A stretch of DNA of 57,854 bases from Verrucomicrobiia bacterium. GTDB lineage: Bacteria > Verrucomicrobiota > Verrucomicrobiia > Limisphaerales > DSYF01. This document shows positions 9,370 to 20,500 of the stretch, in pieces (the stretch's first letter is position 1; each line of letters starts with the position of its first letter). Below the pieces are notes generated by a model. The model was not told the DNA's origin, did no database searches, and saw nothing but the letters and a program-made list of their open reading frames with translations. The position numbers were made by a program, and so were the translations under genes. Where the stretch lies: NCBI GenBank assembly GCA_035765895.1, contig DASTWL010000058.1:1-57854 (forward strand), given 5' to 3'.

Positions 9370-10644
9370 TCAGCCGTCGCGCGCTGGCCTGACGTCATTC
9401 GGGGCGGGCTGAGAATTGTCTGCCCTTCCTTCCGTCGGCTTTCCTGTTTCCGCCGATTCTTTCGGCAGTTCTCCCTTGGCCATTTGCAGGTGCGGCGCGG
9501 CGCCGTCCAGATCCTCGTGGAGGCGATAGACCCAGGCTTCGCCCCAGAAGAGGTTGCAGCTCGTCTCGGCGCGGAGCAGACGCCAGCGGGCCTGTTCAAG
9601 CGCGTGCGTGAACGCATGGGATTCGAGCTTGAGTTCCTTCGCCCGGGCTTCGGTCGCGTGCAAATTCGCGCTGAAATCGTGGAGGCGTTGCAGCGCGTCT
9701 TTCTGCAGCTGCGAGCCGGTCCACTGGAGAAAATCCACCCCGTGATGCCAGCCGGTATTCCACGCGCCGGTGCGCACGGTCACTTCGCCGTGCGCGCCGT
9801 ATTGGTCAAGGTAATCGTGGATGAACGTGGGTTGCACCTCGGTCTGGCCGGCGCGAACACGGTCGAGCAGCTCGCGGTAGCAGACATGCCAGAAATTTCC
9901 CTTCTCGCTCGTGTTGCGGAACCAGCCGCCGTTGTCGCCGTCGGTGGCGGTGAGGACGAGCGGTGGGAAGTCACAGAACTTCGTGCGCTCGTGCAGCTCG
10001 TGCATGAACCAGCCCGCGTCCATGCCGGAAAGCTGCGCGTCGGAAAGCTCACGGTCGCGCACGACGACAATGATTTCCTCGCCGCCGTAACGCGCGATGT
10101 GGGGACGGTAGCGCAGTTCCTCCCAACGCATCTCGCCGACGGGCTCGACGTGGTGGCTGTCCACCATCACGTAGCGGTAGCCCATGCGCTTGAGCAGCGG
10201 GATGAGCTCCATGCAGAAGCCCATCTCGGACGGCCAGAAGCCGTGGAAATCTTTCCGCCAGAAAACGTGCTCGGCGATGCCCCGCCAGCGTTTGAGCTGT
10301 TCCTCGCGGTCCGCCGCGGGAATCAACGCGAGCACGGGATGATAATAACCCGTGCCGAGGACATCGAAAAGCTGCCGGTTCTGGAGATGCCAGAGCAGGT
10401 CGCCGCATTTGACGATGCCGAAAACGCGTTCCTGAAATGTCGGATCAATCAATGTCTCCAGCAGCGTGCCGGACATGGCGAGGTGGACGCGCGCGACGTC
10501 TTCGTAGCCCCATAACGCGCGCGGCATGCGGTCGAGCGCCCAGAGGATTTCCTTGGCCTCCCACTCGTTGTTGTCGAGCAGCCACTGCAAATTGCCCGGA
10601 GGCTGATGCAGGTTCAGCGTGAGGGCGTGGAAGATTTTGCGCAT
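9370..10644 (-). CDS. Glycoside hydrolase family 57-like enzyme
   Basis: A 424-residue GH57-type protein. The start MRKIFHALTLNLHQPPGNLQ carries the family LHQPP motif. The segment FHGFWPSEMGF holds the likely catalytic Glu, and TATDGDNGGWF holds the likely catalytic Asp with the conserved following GGW. GH57 enzymes are alpha-amylases, branching enzymes or 4-alpha-glucanotransferases, which fits the glycogen neighbourhood. It is the last gene of the minus-strand glucan run. Its 5' end is duplicated by a 38-base direct repeat, and a RAYT gene separates it from the FRG gene, so its original promoter may have been displaced. Exact activity is not predictable. Confidence 0.85.
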   Translation of the reverse strand: MRKIFHALTLNLHQPPGNLQWLLDNNEWEAKEILWALDRMPRALWGYEDVARVHLAMSGTLLETLIDPTFQERVFGIVKCGDLLWHLQNRQLFDVLGTGYYHPVLALIPAADREEQLKRWRGIAEHVFWRKDFHGFWPSEMGFCMELIPLLKRMGYRYVMVDSHHVEPVGEMRWEELRYRPHIARYGGEEIIVVVRDRELSDAQLSGMDAGWFMHELHERTKFCDFPPLVLTATDGDNGGWFRNTSEKGNFWHVCYRELLDRVRAGQTEVQPTFIHDYLDQYGAHGEVTVRTGAWNTGWHHGVDFLQWTGSQLQKDALQRLHDFSANLHATEARAKELKLESHAFTHALEQARWRLLRAETSCNLFWGEAWVYRLHEDLDGAAPHLQMAKGELPKESAETGKPTEGRADNSQPAPNDVRPARDG

Positions 10645-10645
10645 G
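10608..10645. repeat. Left copy of 38-bp direct repeat covering the GH57 gene start
   Basis: These 38 bases, which contain the start codon and first dozen codons of the GH57 gene, recur exactly at 11663-11700. The match ends abruptly on both sides. Confidence 0.95.
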
Positions 10646-10695
10646 ATGAGGTGAAGTTAGAACGCACTGGGGCTGCGGCGGCGTGCAAATCGGCA

Positions 10696-10720
10696 GGAGC
10701 GCCGGTCTGTGACCGGCTTA
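10696..10720 (+). repeat. REP-like hairpin 1 (GGAG foot)
   Basis: Foot GGAGC followed by a perfect 7-bp stem GCCGGTC/GACCGGC around a TGT loop and a CTTA tail. It forms an inverted pair with the element at 10789-10813. Confidence 0.85.
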
Positions 10721-10768
10721 GGGGATTCAAACTGCCTTTGAGCGCACGCATTTGGTCGAAGGCGGGAG

Positions 10769-11626
10769 TCATTTGTTTCGCCACGGTCTAAGCCGACTAC
10801 AAGTCGGCGCTCCATCTCCTTGCGGGGCGCCACTCTTTGAGCGGCTTCGCGCTACCGGGTATTTCAACCGTCCAAGCTCATCGCGAAACCGCGCGCTACT
10901 CCAGGGCCATTCCTTCGCTTCACGCACGAGCCCGGCTTTCGCGGGATTGTTTTCGATGTAACTCACCGCCGTTCGGTGGTGTGCATTATTCTCGATCACA
11001 GTGTCGAGATACTCGCGTTCCCAGAATTCGCCGCGGCGTCCGAGCAGCTTGTTCGCTTCATGAGCGACAAAGGCCTTCCAACTCTTGATCAACTCCGACA
11101 GCGGCGTGTCCCAAACATCCACGAGCGCATGCAGGTGATTCGGCATGATGACCCAAGCGGCCAGTGCGTAACGTTGACCATCAAAATGGCGCAACGCACC
11201 CTCCGCCAGGCTGGCGATGGCGGGCTGGCGTAACCAGCAATCACCAAGGCTGCGATCCAGATACTCCTCCAGTTTTCGCCGCCGCTCGCGAAGATTCTCG
11301 ATTTGCAGCAAATGCTCCCATTCCCGACGACGGCTTGCTGGCAAAGAATCGGCGAGGCGTAAGGTGATGATTTGTGTGATGCCGGGCGCATCGTAATGAG
11401 GCAGATAGCTGCGTTGATGCCAGCCTAAGAATCCTTTTGCTTTGGCATCCTCATCAAGTGGGACTGCCCACGACTGCTTGCCGGTGACTAGCTGTTGCAG
11501 GCCGGGATTGTAAGGGGGTCGTGAAAGCTGCGAACACTTGGGAGCGCCGGCCTGTGACCGGCTTTGGGCGGGAATGCCTTGAGTTTTGTCCCGCTTAGTT
11601 TGCATCGCACGCGGGATGGTGGTCAT
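10769..11626 (-). CDS. REP-associated tyrosine transposase (RAYT, IS200/Y1-like)
   Basis: An HUH single-strand transposase-like protein. The metal-binding HUH motif is MPNHLHALV (His164, His166). The likely nucleophile is Tyr206 in FWEREYLDTV, followed by the family segment AVSYIENNPAKAGL and WPWSSARF. The upstream GWHQRSYLPHYDAPGITQ motif is also typical of RAYTs. The gene is bracketed by two inverted pairs of REP-like hairpins, and two of the four overlap its coding ends, so the N-terminal ~35 and C-terminal ~15 residues are partly repeat-derived. MTTIPRAMQT (11626) or the inner Met at 11605 could start it. RAYTs are usually single-copy domesticated enzymes that mobilise REPs; that role here is inference from context. 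The reading frame is intact. Confidence 0.88.
   Translation of the reverse strand: MTTIPRAMQTKRDKTQGIPAQSRSQAGAPKCSQLSRPPYNPGLQQLVTGKQSWAVPLDEDAKAKGFLGWHQRSYLPHYDAPGITQIITLRLADSLPASRRREWEHLLQIENLRERRRKLEEYLDRSLGDCWLRQPAIASLAEGALRHFDGQRYALAAWVIMPNHLHALVDVWDTPLSELIKSWKAFVAHEANKLLGRRGEFWEREYLDTVIENNAHHRTAVSYIENNPAKAGLVREAKEWPWSSARFRDELGRLKYPVARSRSKSGAPQGDGAPTCSRLRPWRNK
10789..10813 (-). repeat. REP-like hairpin 2, inverted
   Basis: Read on the minus strand it has the same GGAGC foot, with a 7-bp stem GCCGACT/AGTCGGC and the TAAG tail complement. It lies inside the 3' end of the RAYT coding region, encoding the GAPTCSRL residues. Confidence 0.85.
11541..11565 (+). repeat. REP-like hairpin 3
   Basis: GGAGC foot with stem GCCGGCC/GACCGGC (one mismatch) around TGT. 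It lies within the 5' coding part of the RAYT gene, encoding part of residues 20-30. Confidence 0.85.
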
Positions 11627-11632
11627 GAGGTT

Positions 11633-11657
11633 TAAGCCGACAACATGTCGGCGCTCC
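11633..11657 (-). repeat. REP-like hairpin 4, inverted
   Basis: Minus-strand copy of the same family, with stem GCCGACA/TGTCGGC around ACA. It is just upstream of the RAYT start and five bases from the right 38-bp repeat, and pairs with hairpin 3. Confidence 0.85.
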
Positions 11658-11662
11658 TGCGC

Positions 11663-11700
11663 GCAGGTTCAGCGTGAGGGCGTGGAAGATTTTGCGCATG
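11663..11700. repeat. Right copy of 38-bp direct repeat
   Basis: Exact duplicate of 10608-10645, lying immediately beyond the last REP hairpin (11633-11657). The two copies bracket the RAYT gene and four REPs, so the whole unit looks like an insertion that duplicated the start of the GH57 gene. Confidence 0.95.
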
Positions 11701-11731
11701 GGTTATCGGCAAAGTAAGCAGCCCAGAATGC

Positions 11732-12922
11732 TCATGGGAAAAATTGTTCCTTCAACGACCGGCACACTCCGTCAAGACCGGGGAAGAGCGATGCAGCGGT
11801 GACGCCCATGTAGGCAAGGTCTCGCATTGCAAACTCTCGCTCCAATCTTGGTATGTCGATGATTGTTAAATACTGCCTCTTGTTAATTCGTTCCCTAAAT
11901 CTAATCCATCCCTCAATGTCTTCGACGTTACTGAAGGCATGCACAGACTGCTGTGGCAGGTGTCTGGGGTTGTTGTGAGCCGGAAACTCTTCAACTGTGA
12001 TTACGGGTCGCGGGTCGGCGAAATGTAACGCTTGAGCCGTATCGTTCTTCCAAGCCGTTGCGTCCAAAACATAGATGCGATGATTGTCGCTTGCTGGTTC
12101 GGTTTTAAGGCGGCTCGACAGGGCAAAATATGCGGCCACATACGGCGACCATGACCAATCAAGGAGCGGAGTCGGGAACCCGTGGTGCTGCGCTAAACTG
12201 AGAAGCGCACCGAAGTCTGCCGGGTTGCTTCGGTTGTATTGGCGAAAGCTAGTTGCATTTATGTGCTGCTCCAATCGTTTACAATCCTCCTCATTGTATC
12301 GCAGTAAATCATACCGATTCTCGCGGTGAAACGAGGTCTTAAGCCGGTGATTGCTTGAAGCTTGGCCTCGGAAAATATATTTACCGCGCCCTTTGATTAA
12401 CTCTGCGGCGAACCGCTTAAACTCTTCCCATGATTGAATCTTGTCGGGTTGGCTAGGTTCGCTTTGCTTCAGTCGTGTCGCATTGAACGTGCCCGGTATC
12501 GACTGACCTCTATATTTCCCATGCCAGCTACAAGTCAGGGTTGTGGCGTCAATAAACCCTTCGTCGATTGTGATTTCTTCGAAATAAAAAACCTTGCCTT
12601 CCTGTCTGCGCACAGACTCCTCCACGGAGATGGTTTCGTTTTTCCTCCAATCGAAAACTATGGTGGAAGCTGACTGCCCTGTGATTCGATTGCCTGCTCC
12701 GATTTGCAGAGTGAAATCTTTCCGGCTCCCGTGGATTTGCTGCCCTTGATCAATACAGGCAAATCCGCTCTGGGGCCGATCTCGCTCGATATTGAACGTC
12801 GCAAAGCCGGGAAATGCAAACGATCCGTCTTGTGACGATTTACCCTCAAACTTTCCAATCCATTGACCAAAGATGGTTTCTGGTGCCTTGCCTTGATTGA
12901 GGTTGTTGGTGGACGCTTGCAT
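11732..12922 (-). CDS. FRG-domain protein with N-terminal beta-rich domain
   Basis: A 396-residue protein. Residues ~15-150 are rich in short beta-like strands (TIFGQWIGKFEGKSS, FATFNIERD), with no recognised family. A linker follows, and from about residue 165 an FRG domain contains its namesake YIFRGQASSN and a downstream LLDWSWSPYVAAYFAL segment. The FRG domain is widespread but its biochemical role is unsettled; it turns up in accessory and defence-type gene neighbourhoods. No signal peptide is seen. The base composition is visibly more AT-rich than the flanking glg genes, and the gene interrupts the glgB-GH57 order, so lateral acquisition is likely. Function unknown. Confidence 0.82.
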   Translation of the reverse strand: MQASTNNLNQGKAPETIFGQWIGKFEGKSSQDGSFAFPGFATFNIERDRPQSGFACIDQGQQIHGSRKDFTLQIGAGNRITGQSASTIVFDWRKNETISVEESVRRQEGKVFYFEEITIDEGFIDATTLTCSWHGKYRGQSIPGTFNATRLKQSEPSQPDKIQSWEEFKRFAAELIKGRGKYIFRGQASSNHRLKTSFHRENRYDLLRYNEEDCKRLEQHINATSFRQYNRSNPADFGALLSLAQHHGFPTPLLDWSWSPYVAAYFALSSRLKTEPASDNHRIYVLDATAWKNDTAQALHFADPRPVITVEEFPAHNNPRHLPQQSVHAFSNVEDIEGWIRFRERINKRQYLTIIDIPRLEREFAMRDLAYMGVTAASLFPGLDGVCRSLKEQFFP

Positions 12923-12965
12923 CTAGATTCACACCTTCGCCAGACTTCTTCTCCAGCAACGCCAA

Positions 12966-15212
<2,247 letters not shown>

Positions 15213-15284
15213 GATGTTCGTATTTGGTTCAATCGTGCTTCAGCCCGGTGCAAACAATTTCCACCGCTTCCTGCAACTCTCCGG

Positions 15285-15367
15285 ACCCACTCCCAACCCC
15301 TCCGCGGAGGCGAACAAGCGGCGCATCCGAATTCCGGCTCCCCTCCTCAGAGGGGTTGGGGGTGGGT
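15285..15367. repeat. Imperfect inverted repeat between glgA and glgB
   Basis: Two 18-base arms at 15285-15302 and 15350-15367 (ACCCACTCCCAACCCCTC and its complement with one mismatch) enclose a 47-base centre. It could form a long hairpin and resembles the GGGTGGG-type palindromic repeats seen elsewhere in the window. It may be an attenuator or a mobile repeat. It lies in the 163-bp glgA-glgB gap. Confidence 0.75.
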
Positions 15368-15375
15368 TGCCCCGT

Positions 15376-17433
15376 TCACTTCGCCCGGATGTAATCGTAA
15401 ATGTTCAGGTAATGCTGGCCCGGATGGTTCCATGAAAAATCCGACCGCATCGCGTTCAGCATCAGATGCCGGAAGTGTTCGGGATACTGATAATAGCACG
15501 CGATGGCGCGGTTCAGCCCGGACTCCATGCCGGCGTTGTCCGCATGGTCGAACACGTAGCCGTTGCGCTCATGCAATGGACGGTGCGAATGATCCTTGTC
15601 GAACACCGTGTCCACCAGGCCGCCGACGGCGCGCACGATCGGCACCGTGCCGTAGCGCATCGCGATGAGCTGTGTCAGGCCGCACGGCTCGTAGCGGCTC
15701 GGCACGATCATCATGTCTGCGCCGGCGTAGATGAGCCGCGCCAGTTCTTCGTGGTAGCCAATTTCGAGGTGGCAATCCGGGCTGTCGTTCAAATGCCGCT
15801 TCAACCCGAGGAAATGATCGTTGATGCCGTGCTCTGGGCTGTTGCCGAGCAAGACGAACTGCGCGCGATTGTTCAGCGAATGGAAAATCGCGTGGCGGAC
15901 GAGTTCCAAACCCTTCTGCTGGTCGAGCCGCCCGATGAACGCGACGATCGGCTTTTCATTGTCCGCGAGCCAGAAGCGCTGCCGCAACGCGCGCTTGTTC
16001 GCGTATTTCTGCTCGATGCTCTGCGCGTTGTAATGCGCCGGGATGTGCTTGTCCGTTTCCGGATTGAACTGCTCGTAGTCGAGCCCGTTTAGCACACCGC
16101 CGTATTTGCATTGATGAATGTGCAGCGTCGGTTCGAGGCCGAAGCCCTGCCCGCCGTCCTTGGCCTCCCACGCGTGCCGGGGCGACACCGTCGTGACAAA
16201 GTTCGAGTAAACGATGCCGCCCTTCATCAGGTTGAGCGCATGATGATTGTGGTTGTCGCGCAGGCGGTCGTAATGGAAGAAGTATTCAGGCCGGTTCAGC
16301 CCCGTGGCGCGCAGGATGTGTTCGCCCGTCGTGCCCTGGTGGCGGAAGTTGTGGATCGTGAAGCACACCCGCGGGTGCCGCATGCCCAGATGTTGATACA
16401 TCTCCCAGAGCAAAACCGGCACCAGCGCCGTCTGCCAGTCGTGGCAGTGGATGACATCCGGTTGCTTGCCCGTCTTGAGCATGAATTCGAGCGCGGCGCG
16501 GCAGAAGAACGCGAAGCGCAGCACGTCGTCGTTGTGGCCGTAATAGACGCCGCGATTGAAGAAGTTGTCCGCCGAGTGCGGCTCGATGAAGAAACACTTC
16601 CGCCCGTGGACGAACCCGAACCACACGCTCGTGTTGATGACGCCGCCATACCACGGCACCGGGAGATTCTCATACGTTTTGGTCAGACCCCAGACGTGGT
16701 CATAACGCATGTGGTTGTATTTCGGCAGAATGATCTCGACGGCGTTGCCGCGCAATTCGAGTTCGCGGGCGAGACCGTAGACCACGTCGCCCAAGCCGCC
16801 GACCTTCGCGACGGGCGCGAGTTCGGGTGAAATCATCATCACGAACATGGGCGGAGTGGATGGCTTCGGCGGAGCGGGAGCTTCGGCCACCGGTGCGGCA
16901 TCTTCCGCCTTTTCCTCCGGCAATTTCAACTCCGGAACTTCGCGGATGATTTGTTCTTCAGAGACGGGTGCTGTTCTGGCCGGTGAGGGTTTGGTTGCGA
17001 TGGGGGCAGATGCTGCGTGCGAACTTGCTTCCGGCGCGCCGGCGGGTTTGGGCTCGGCCTTTGTCGCTGGAGTTGCAGCAATCGGAGCCACAGGCGCCGC
17101 AACGGTTCGGGATTTCGCTTCTGGCCTCGGCTTAACCTCGGGCGAAGGCGCTGCAGGCTGTCGGTGGGGCTCCTTGGTGCTTTCCACCCGTGTCGGTGCG
17201 AATGATTCGGCCGGGGGTGTGGTGGCCTTGGGGAGAATCGCAGCCTCCAAAACATCGCTCAAGCTGGCGAGCCCAGCGGCCGGCGCCGGAGTGGCTGCCG
17301 GGGCGGTCGCTTTCACTGGATCGGGGGTGGAAGATTCTGGAGGTTGGCTCGCTGTGCTTGGCGCGGGTGCGCCGGAAGCGGGGTTGGTTTGTGCCGGCGA
17401 GCTGGGCGTTTTGGACGAGCGTTTCTTGGCCAT
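15376..17433 (-). CDS. glgA: Glycogen synthase (GT5) with ~195-residue Ala/Pro-rich N-terminal extension
   Basis: Elongates alpha-1,4-glucan from an NDP-glucose donor. The GT5 core starts at about residue 196 (MFVMMISPELAPVAKVGGLGD), with the nucleotide-sugar K-x-G-G-L motif. It ends with the C-domain SRYEPCGLTQLIAMRYGTVP and GGLVDTVFD. In front lies a low-complexity segment rich in Ala, Pro, Ser and Lys (MAKKRSSKTPSSPAQ onward), with no signal peptide and presumably disordered. An internal ATG at 16848 would give a standard-length enzyme, but the extension has an uninterrupted frame and strong coding bias, so 17433 is preferred. The gene is divergent from GWD across 160 bp, probably sharing a control region. 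Confidence 0.94.
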   Translation of the reverse strand: MAKKRSSKTPSSPAQTNPASGAPAPSTASQPPESSTPDPVKATAPAATPAPAAGLASLSDVLEAAILPKATTPPAESFAPTRVESTKEPHRQPAAPSPEVKPRPEAKSRTVAAPVAPIAATPATKAEPKPAGAPEASSHAASAPIATKPSPARTAPVSEEQIIREVPELKLPEEKAEDAAPVAEAPAPPKPSTPPMFVMMISPELAPVAKVGGLGDVVYGLARELELRGNAVEIILPKYNHMRYDHVWGLTKTYENLPVPWYGGVINTSVWFGFVHGRKCFFIEPHSADNFFNRGVYYGHNDDVLRFAFFCRAALEFMLKTGKQPDVIHCHDWQTALVPVLLWEMYQHLGMRHPRVCFTIHNFRHQGTTGEHILRATGLNRPEYFFHYDRLRDNHNHHALNLMKGGIVYSNFVTTVSPRHAWEAKDGGQGFGLEPTLHIHQCKYGGVLNGLDYEQFNPETDKHIPAHYNAQSIEQKYANKRALRQRFWLADNEKPIVAFIGRLDQQKGLELVRHAIFHSLNNRAQFVLLGNSPEHGINDHFLGLKRHLNDSPDCHLEIGYHEELARLIYAGADMMIVPSRYEPCGLTQLIAMRYGTVPIVRAVGGLVDTVFDKDHSHRPLHERNGYVFDHADNAGMESGLNRAIACYYQYPEHFRHLMLNAMRSDFSWNHPGQHYLNIYDYIRAK

Positions 17434-17593
17434 ATCGCTTCACGCACGACGGGGTTTGGCGCATGCGTTGCTCAAAGGCTAGCCCTGAGCGCGACGCGGC
17501 CAAAGCAAAAACCCGCCGGGGTCCGTAAAAATCGCTGCACAGCGCCCGGCGAAATAATTTGCACGCGTCGTCAGCGCCACTTACCAATCGTTT

Positions 17594-20500
17594 GTGCTGG
17601 ATGAGTTGATCAAAAATCGCGCCGACCTGTGGCTCGGGGTGGAAAAACGAAGCCACGGCGCCGAATTGGAGATCGTTCTGCGCCTCAAGGGTGCCGGGCG
17701 ACAGGTGCTGCATTGGGGCGTCGCGTCGCGCCGTTCCGGCCAATGGCAGGCGCCCGCCGAATCCGCCCGGCCGCCCGGCACCGTGTCCGCCGGCCAACAA
17801 GCCGTGCAGACACCGTTCCCGGCGGTGGAAGGCGAACGCTCCCTCACGCTGCGCTTCGCCGAGGCCGATGCCCCGCGCTTCCTTGTGTTCGTTTTGTTCA
17901 ATGCCGACGCCAACCGCTGGGACAACAACGGTGGGAAAGATTACTGGATCCAGCTCGTCGAGCGCCCCACCTCTGCGTTGCCGCTTTCGGCGTTGCAGGA
18001 GCGCATCGTTGCGGGCGAGATGGGGCCGCACGGCTGGACGCTCATGCACCGGTTCAACCTGTGCCACGAGTTGATTGACGAAGCAGGCGATGCGCGCGAT
18101 GCCTGGGCCACGTTGTTCGTCTGGCTGCGCTACTCGGGCATCCGCCAGCTCGACTGGCAGCGCAATTACAACACCAAGCCGCGCGAACTTTCCCACGCGC
18201 AGGACCGGCTGACCGCGCGGCTCGCGACCGCCTTCATCCAGCAACCCACCAACCGCGACCTCATCCGCGCCCTGCTCGCGTGCCTGGGCCGCGGCGGCGA
18301 CGGCCAGCGCATCCGGGATGAAATCCTCCAGATCATGCACCGCCACCACATCAAGGAGGTCGGCGGCACGTGGATGGAGCAATGGCACCAGAAGCTGCAC
18401 AACAACACGACGCCCGACGACGTCGTCATCTGCGAGGCGTATCTGGCGTTTCTCCACGCGAATGGCGACTTGCGGGCTTACGATCAAACCTTGCTCGCGG
18501 GCGGAGTAACGCGTGAGCGATTGGCCGGCTTCGAGCGGCCCATCACGCAAAATCCCGAGTGGCATCCGCACCTCAAGGACGCGTTGCTCCATGACTTCGG
18601 CAACTACCTCGTGCTGCTCAAGTCGGTTCACTCCGGCACGGATTTGTTCACGGCCATCAACGCGGCCGGTCACCTGCTTGATGGCGGCGCGCGCGACACG
18701 CTGGGCTGGCTGTTGCACAACTTCCAGAATCCGCACGTCGGCGTGACCGACCTGGTCAGCGGCATCACAAAGGTCCGCCAGACGCTGCACGCGCGGCTCA
18801 ATCACGAAGGTAACGCGGGCATCGTGAAGGAACTGCTTTACCTCGACCTCGCACTGGAACAGGCGTTGCGCACCGTCATCGAGCGCGCGATTCATTCCGG
18901 TTTCAGCGGGGAGCAACTGGTGGACCTCATCGCCCGCGCGACGGAGAACCTGCTGCTCGTAGCGCAGGCGTCCTCGCCCGCGAGTTCCGGCACCGTCCCG
19001 GTGCCGGACGGGAACGCTCGAACCGGCGGCGGGACGCCGCCTCCACTCGCAGCCGGGACGGCGGCGCCACCCGATGAACTTCCCCAATGCCAGCGCGAAT
19101 GGCAGCGGCTCCCGGCGGAGCAACGCTTCAGCCCGGATTGGGCGTTGCACGCGAAAGCAGCGCTTGACCGGCTGCGTCGCGCCGTCGAAGGGCAGATTGA
19201 TTCCGCCTACCAGCTCCTCCAGCCGAAAGCTGAGGTGCTGGGCAAAGCGTTCGAGGCCGACCAATGGGTCGTGAAACTTTTCTCCGAGGAAGTCGTGCGC
19301 GGACAGTCGGTCTTCCTGCTCTCAATGCTGATCCATCATTTCGATCCGGTGCTGCGCAAGCTCGCCAAACTCGGTGACTGGCAGGTCATCAGCCCGAGCA
19401 GCGCGATGGGTGAAGTGCTGGTGGTGGAGTCGTTCCGGGCGGTGCAAGGAAGGCGTTTTGAGCAACCCACCATAATCGTGGCGGAAAAAGTTTTCGGCGA
19501 CGAAGAACCACCCGAAGGCGTGCGCGCCGTCATCACGCCCAGCTCGGTGGATCTCGTGTCGCACGTCGCGGTGCGGGCGCGGAATGCCAACCTGCTCTTT
19601 GCGACGTGCTACGATCGCGCCTGCTTCGACCGGCTCAAGGCGATGCCGGGGCAGGTGGTTGAACTCCAGGTCAGCGCAACGGGCGATGTGTTGTTCGCCG
19701 CGTCCGCGGGGAAAATTCCCAAGACGCCGGCGCGCCGGAACGCGCGGCCCCAAGCCAGGGTGGCGCCCGCGAAGCCTTCGCTGGATGTGCTGACAATGGC
19801 GGAATTCACGAAGGGCCGCGTCGGCGGGAAGTCGTGGCACCTCAAGGAACTCAGCGCGAAGCTGCCCGACTGGCTGCGCACGCCGCGCTCGGTGGCGCTG
19901 CCGTTCGGCGTGTTCGATGCCGTGCTGGCGGACGAGGCGAATGCAGCAGTGGCCAGGCGTTATCAGGAACTACGGAAGTTGCTCGAACACTACAGCCAAC
20001 CCCTCACCCCGTCCCGCTCCCCATCCGATGGGGAGCGGGTGGCCGAAGGCCGGGTGAAGGGAGGCGTTGACAGTCCAGAAGACCGGTTGGCAGAGATGCG
20101 CGCAAGCTTGCTGGAGTTGGAAATTCCGGCGGCGTTACAGGCGAAGCTTCAGGCGCTGATGCAAAGGACTGGTCTTCCGGCAGCGAAAGACTGGGCCATT
20201 GCGGCAAAGCGCATCAAACAAGTCTGGGCGTCGAAATGGAACGACCGCGCGTATTTCAGCCGCCAGGCGCGCGGCTTTCCGCACGAGGCCGTGCAGATGG
20301 CGGTGTTGATTCAGGAAGTCATCGAAGCCGAGTTTGCGTTCGTCATTCACACGGTGAATCCATTCACGGGCAATCATGACGAAGTGTATGCCGAGGTCGT
20401 GCCGGGCTTGGGCGAAACGCTGGTGGGCAATTATCCCGGCCGGGCGTTGAGCTTCGTTTGCCCGAAGAAAAGCGGCGCACCAACCGTGCTGGCGTATCCG

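Noticed and set aside
10600-11700. CRISPR array suspected from regularly spaced hairpins
   Set aside because: Only four hairpins in alternating orientation with unequal spacing and a transposase between them; these are REPs, not CRISPR repeats.
17132-19264. 710-codon minus-strand frame across glgA extension and the GWD 5' half
   Set aside because: Antisense of GWD and out of frame with glgA; no recognisable domain, low-complexity residues only.
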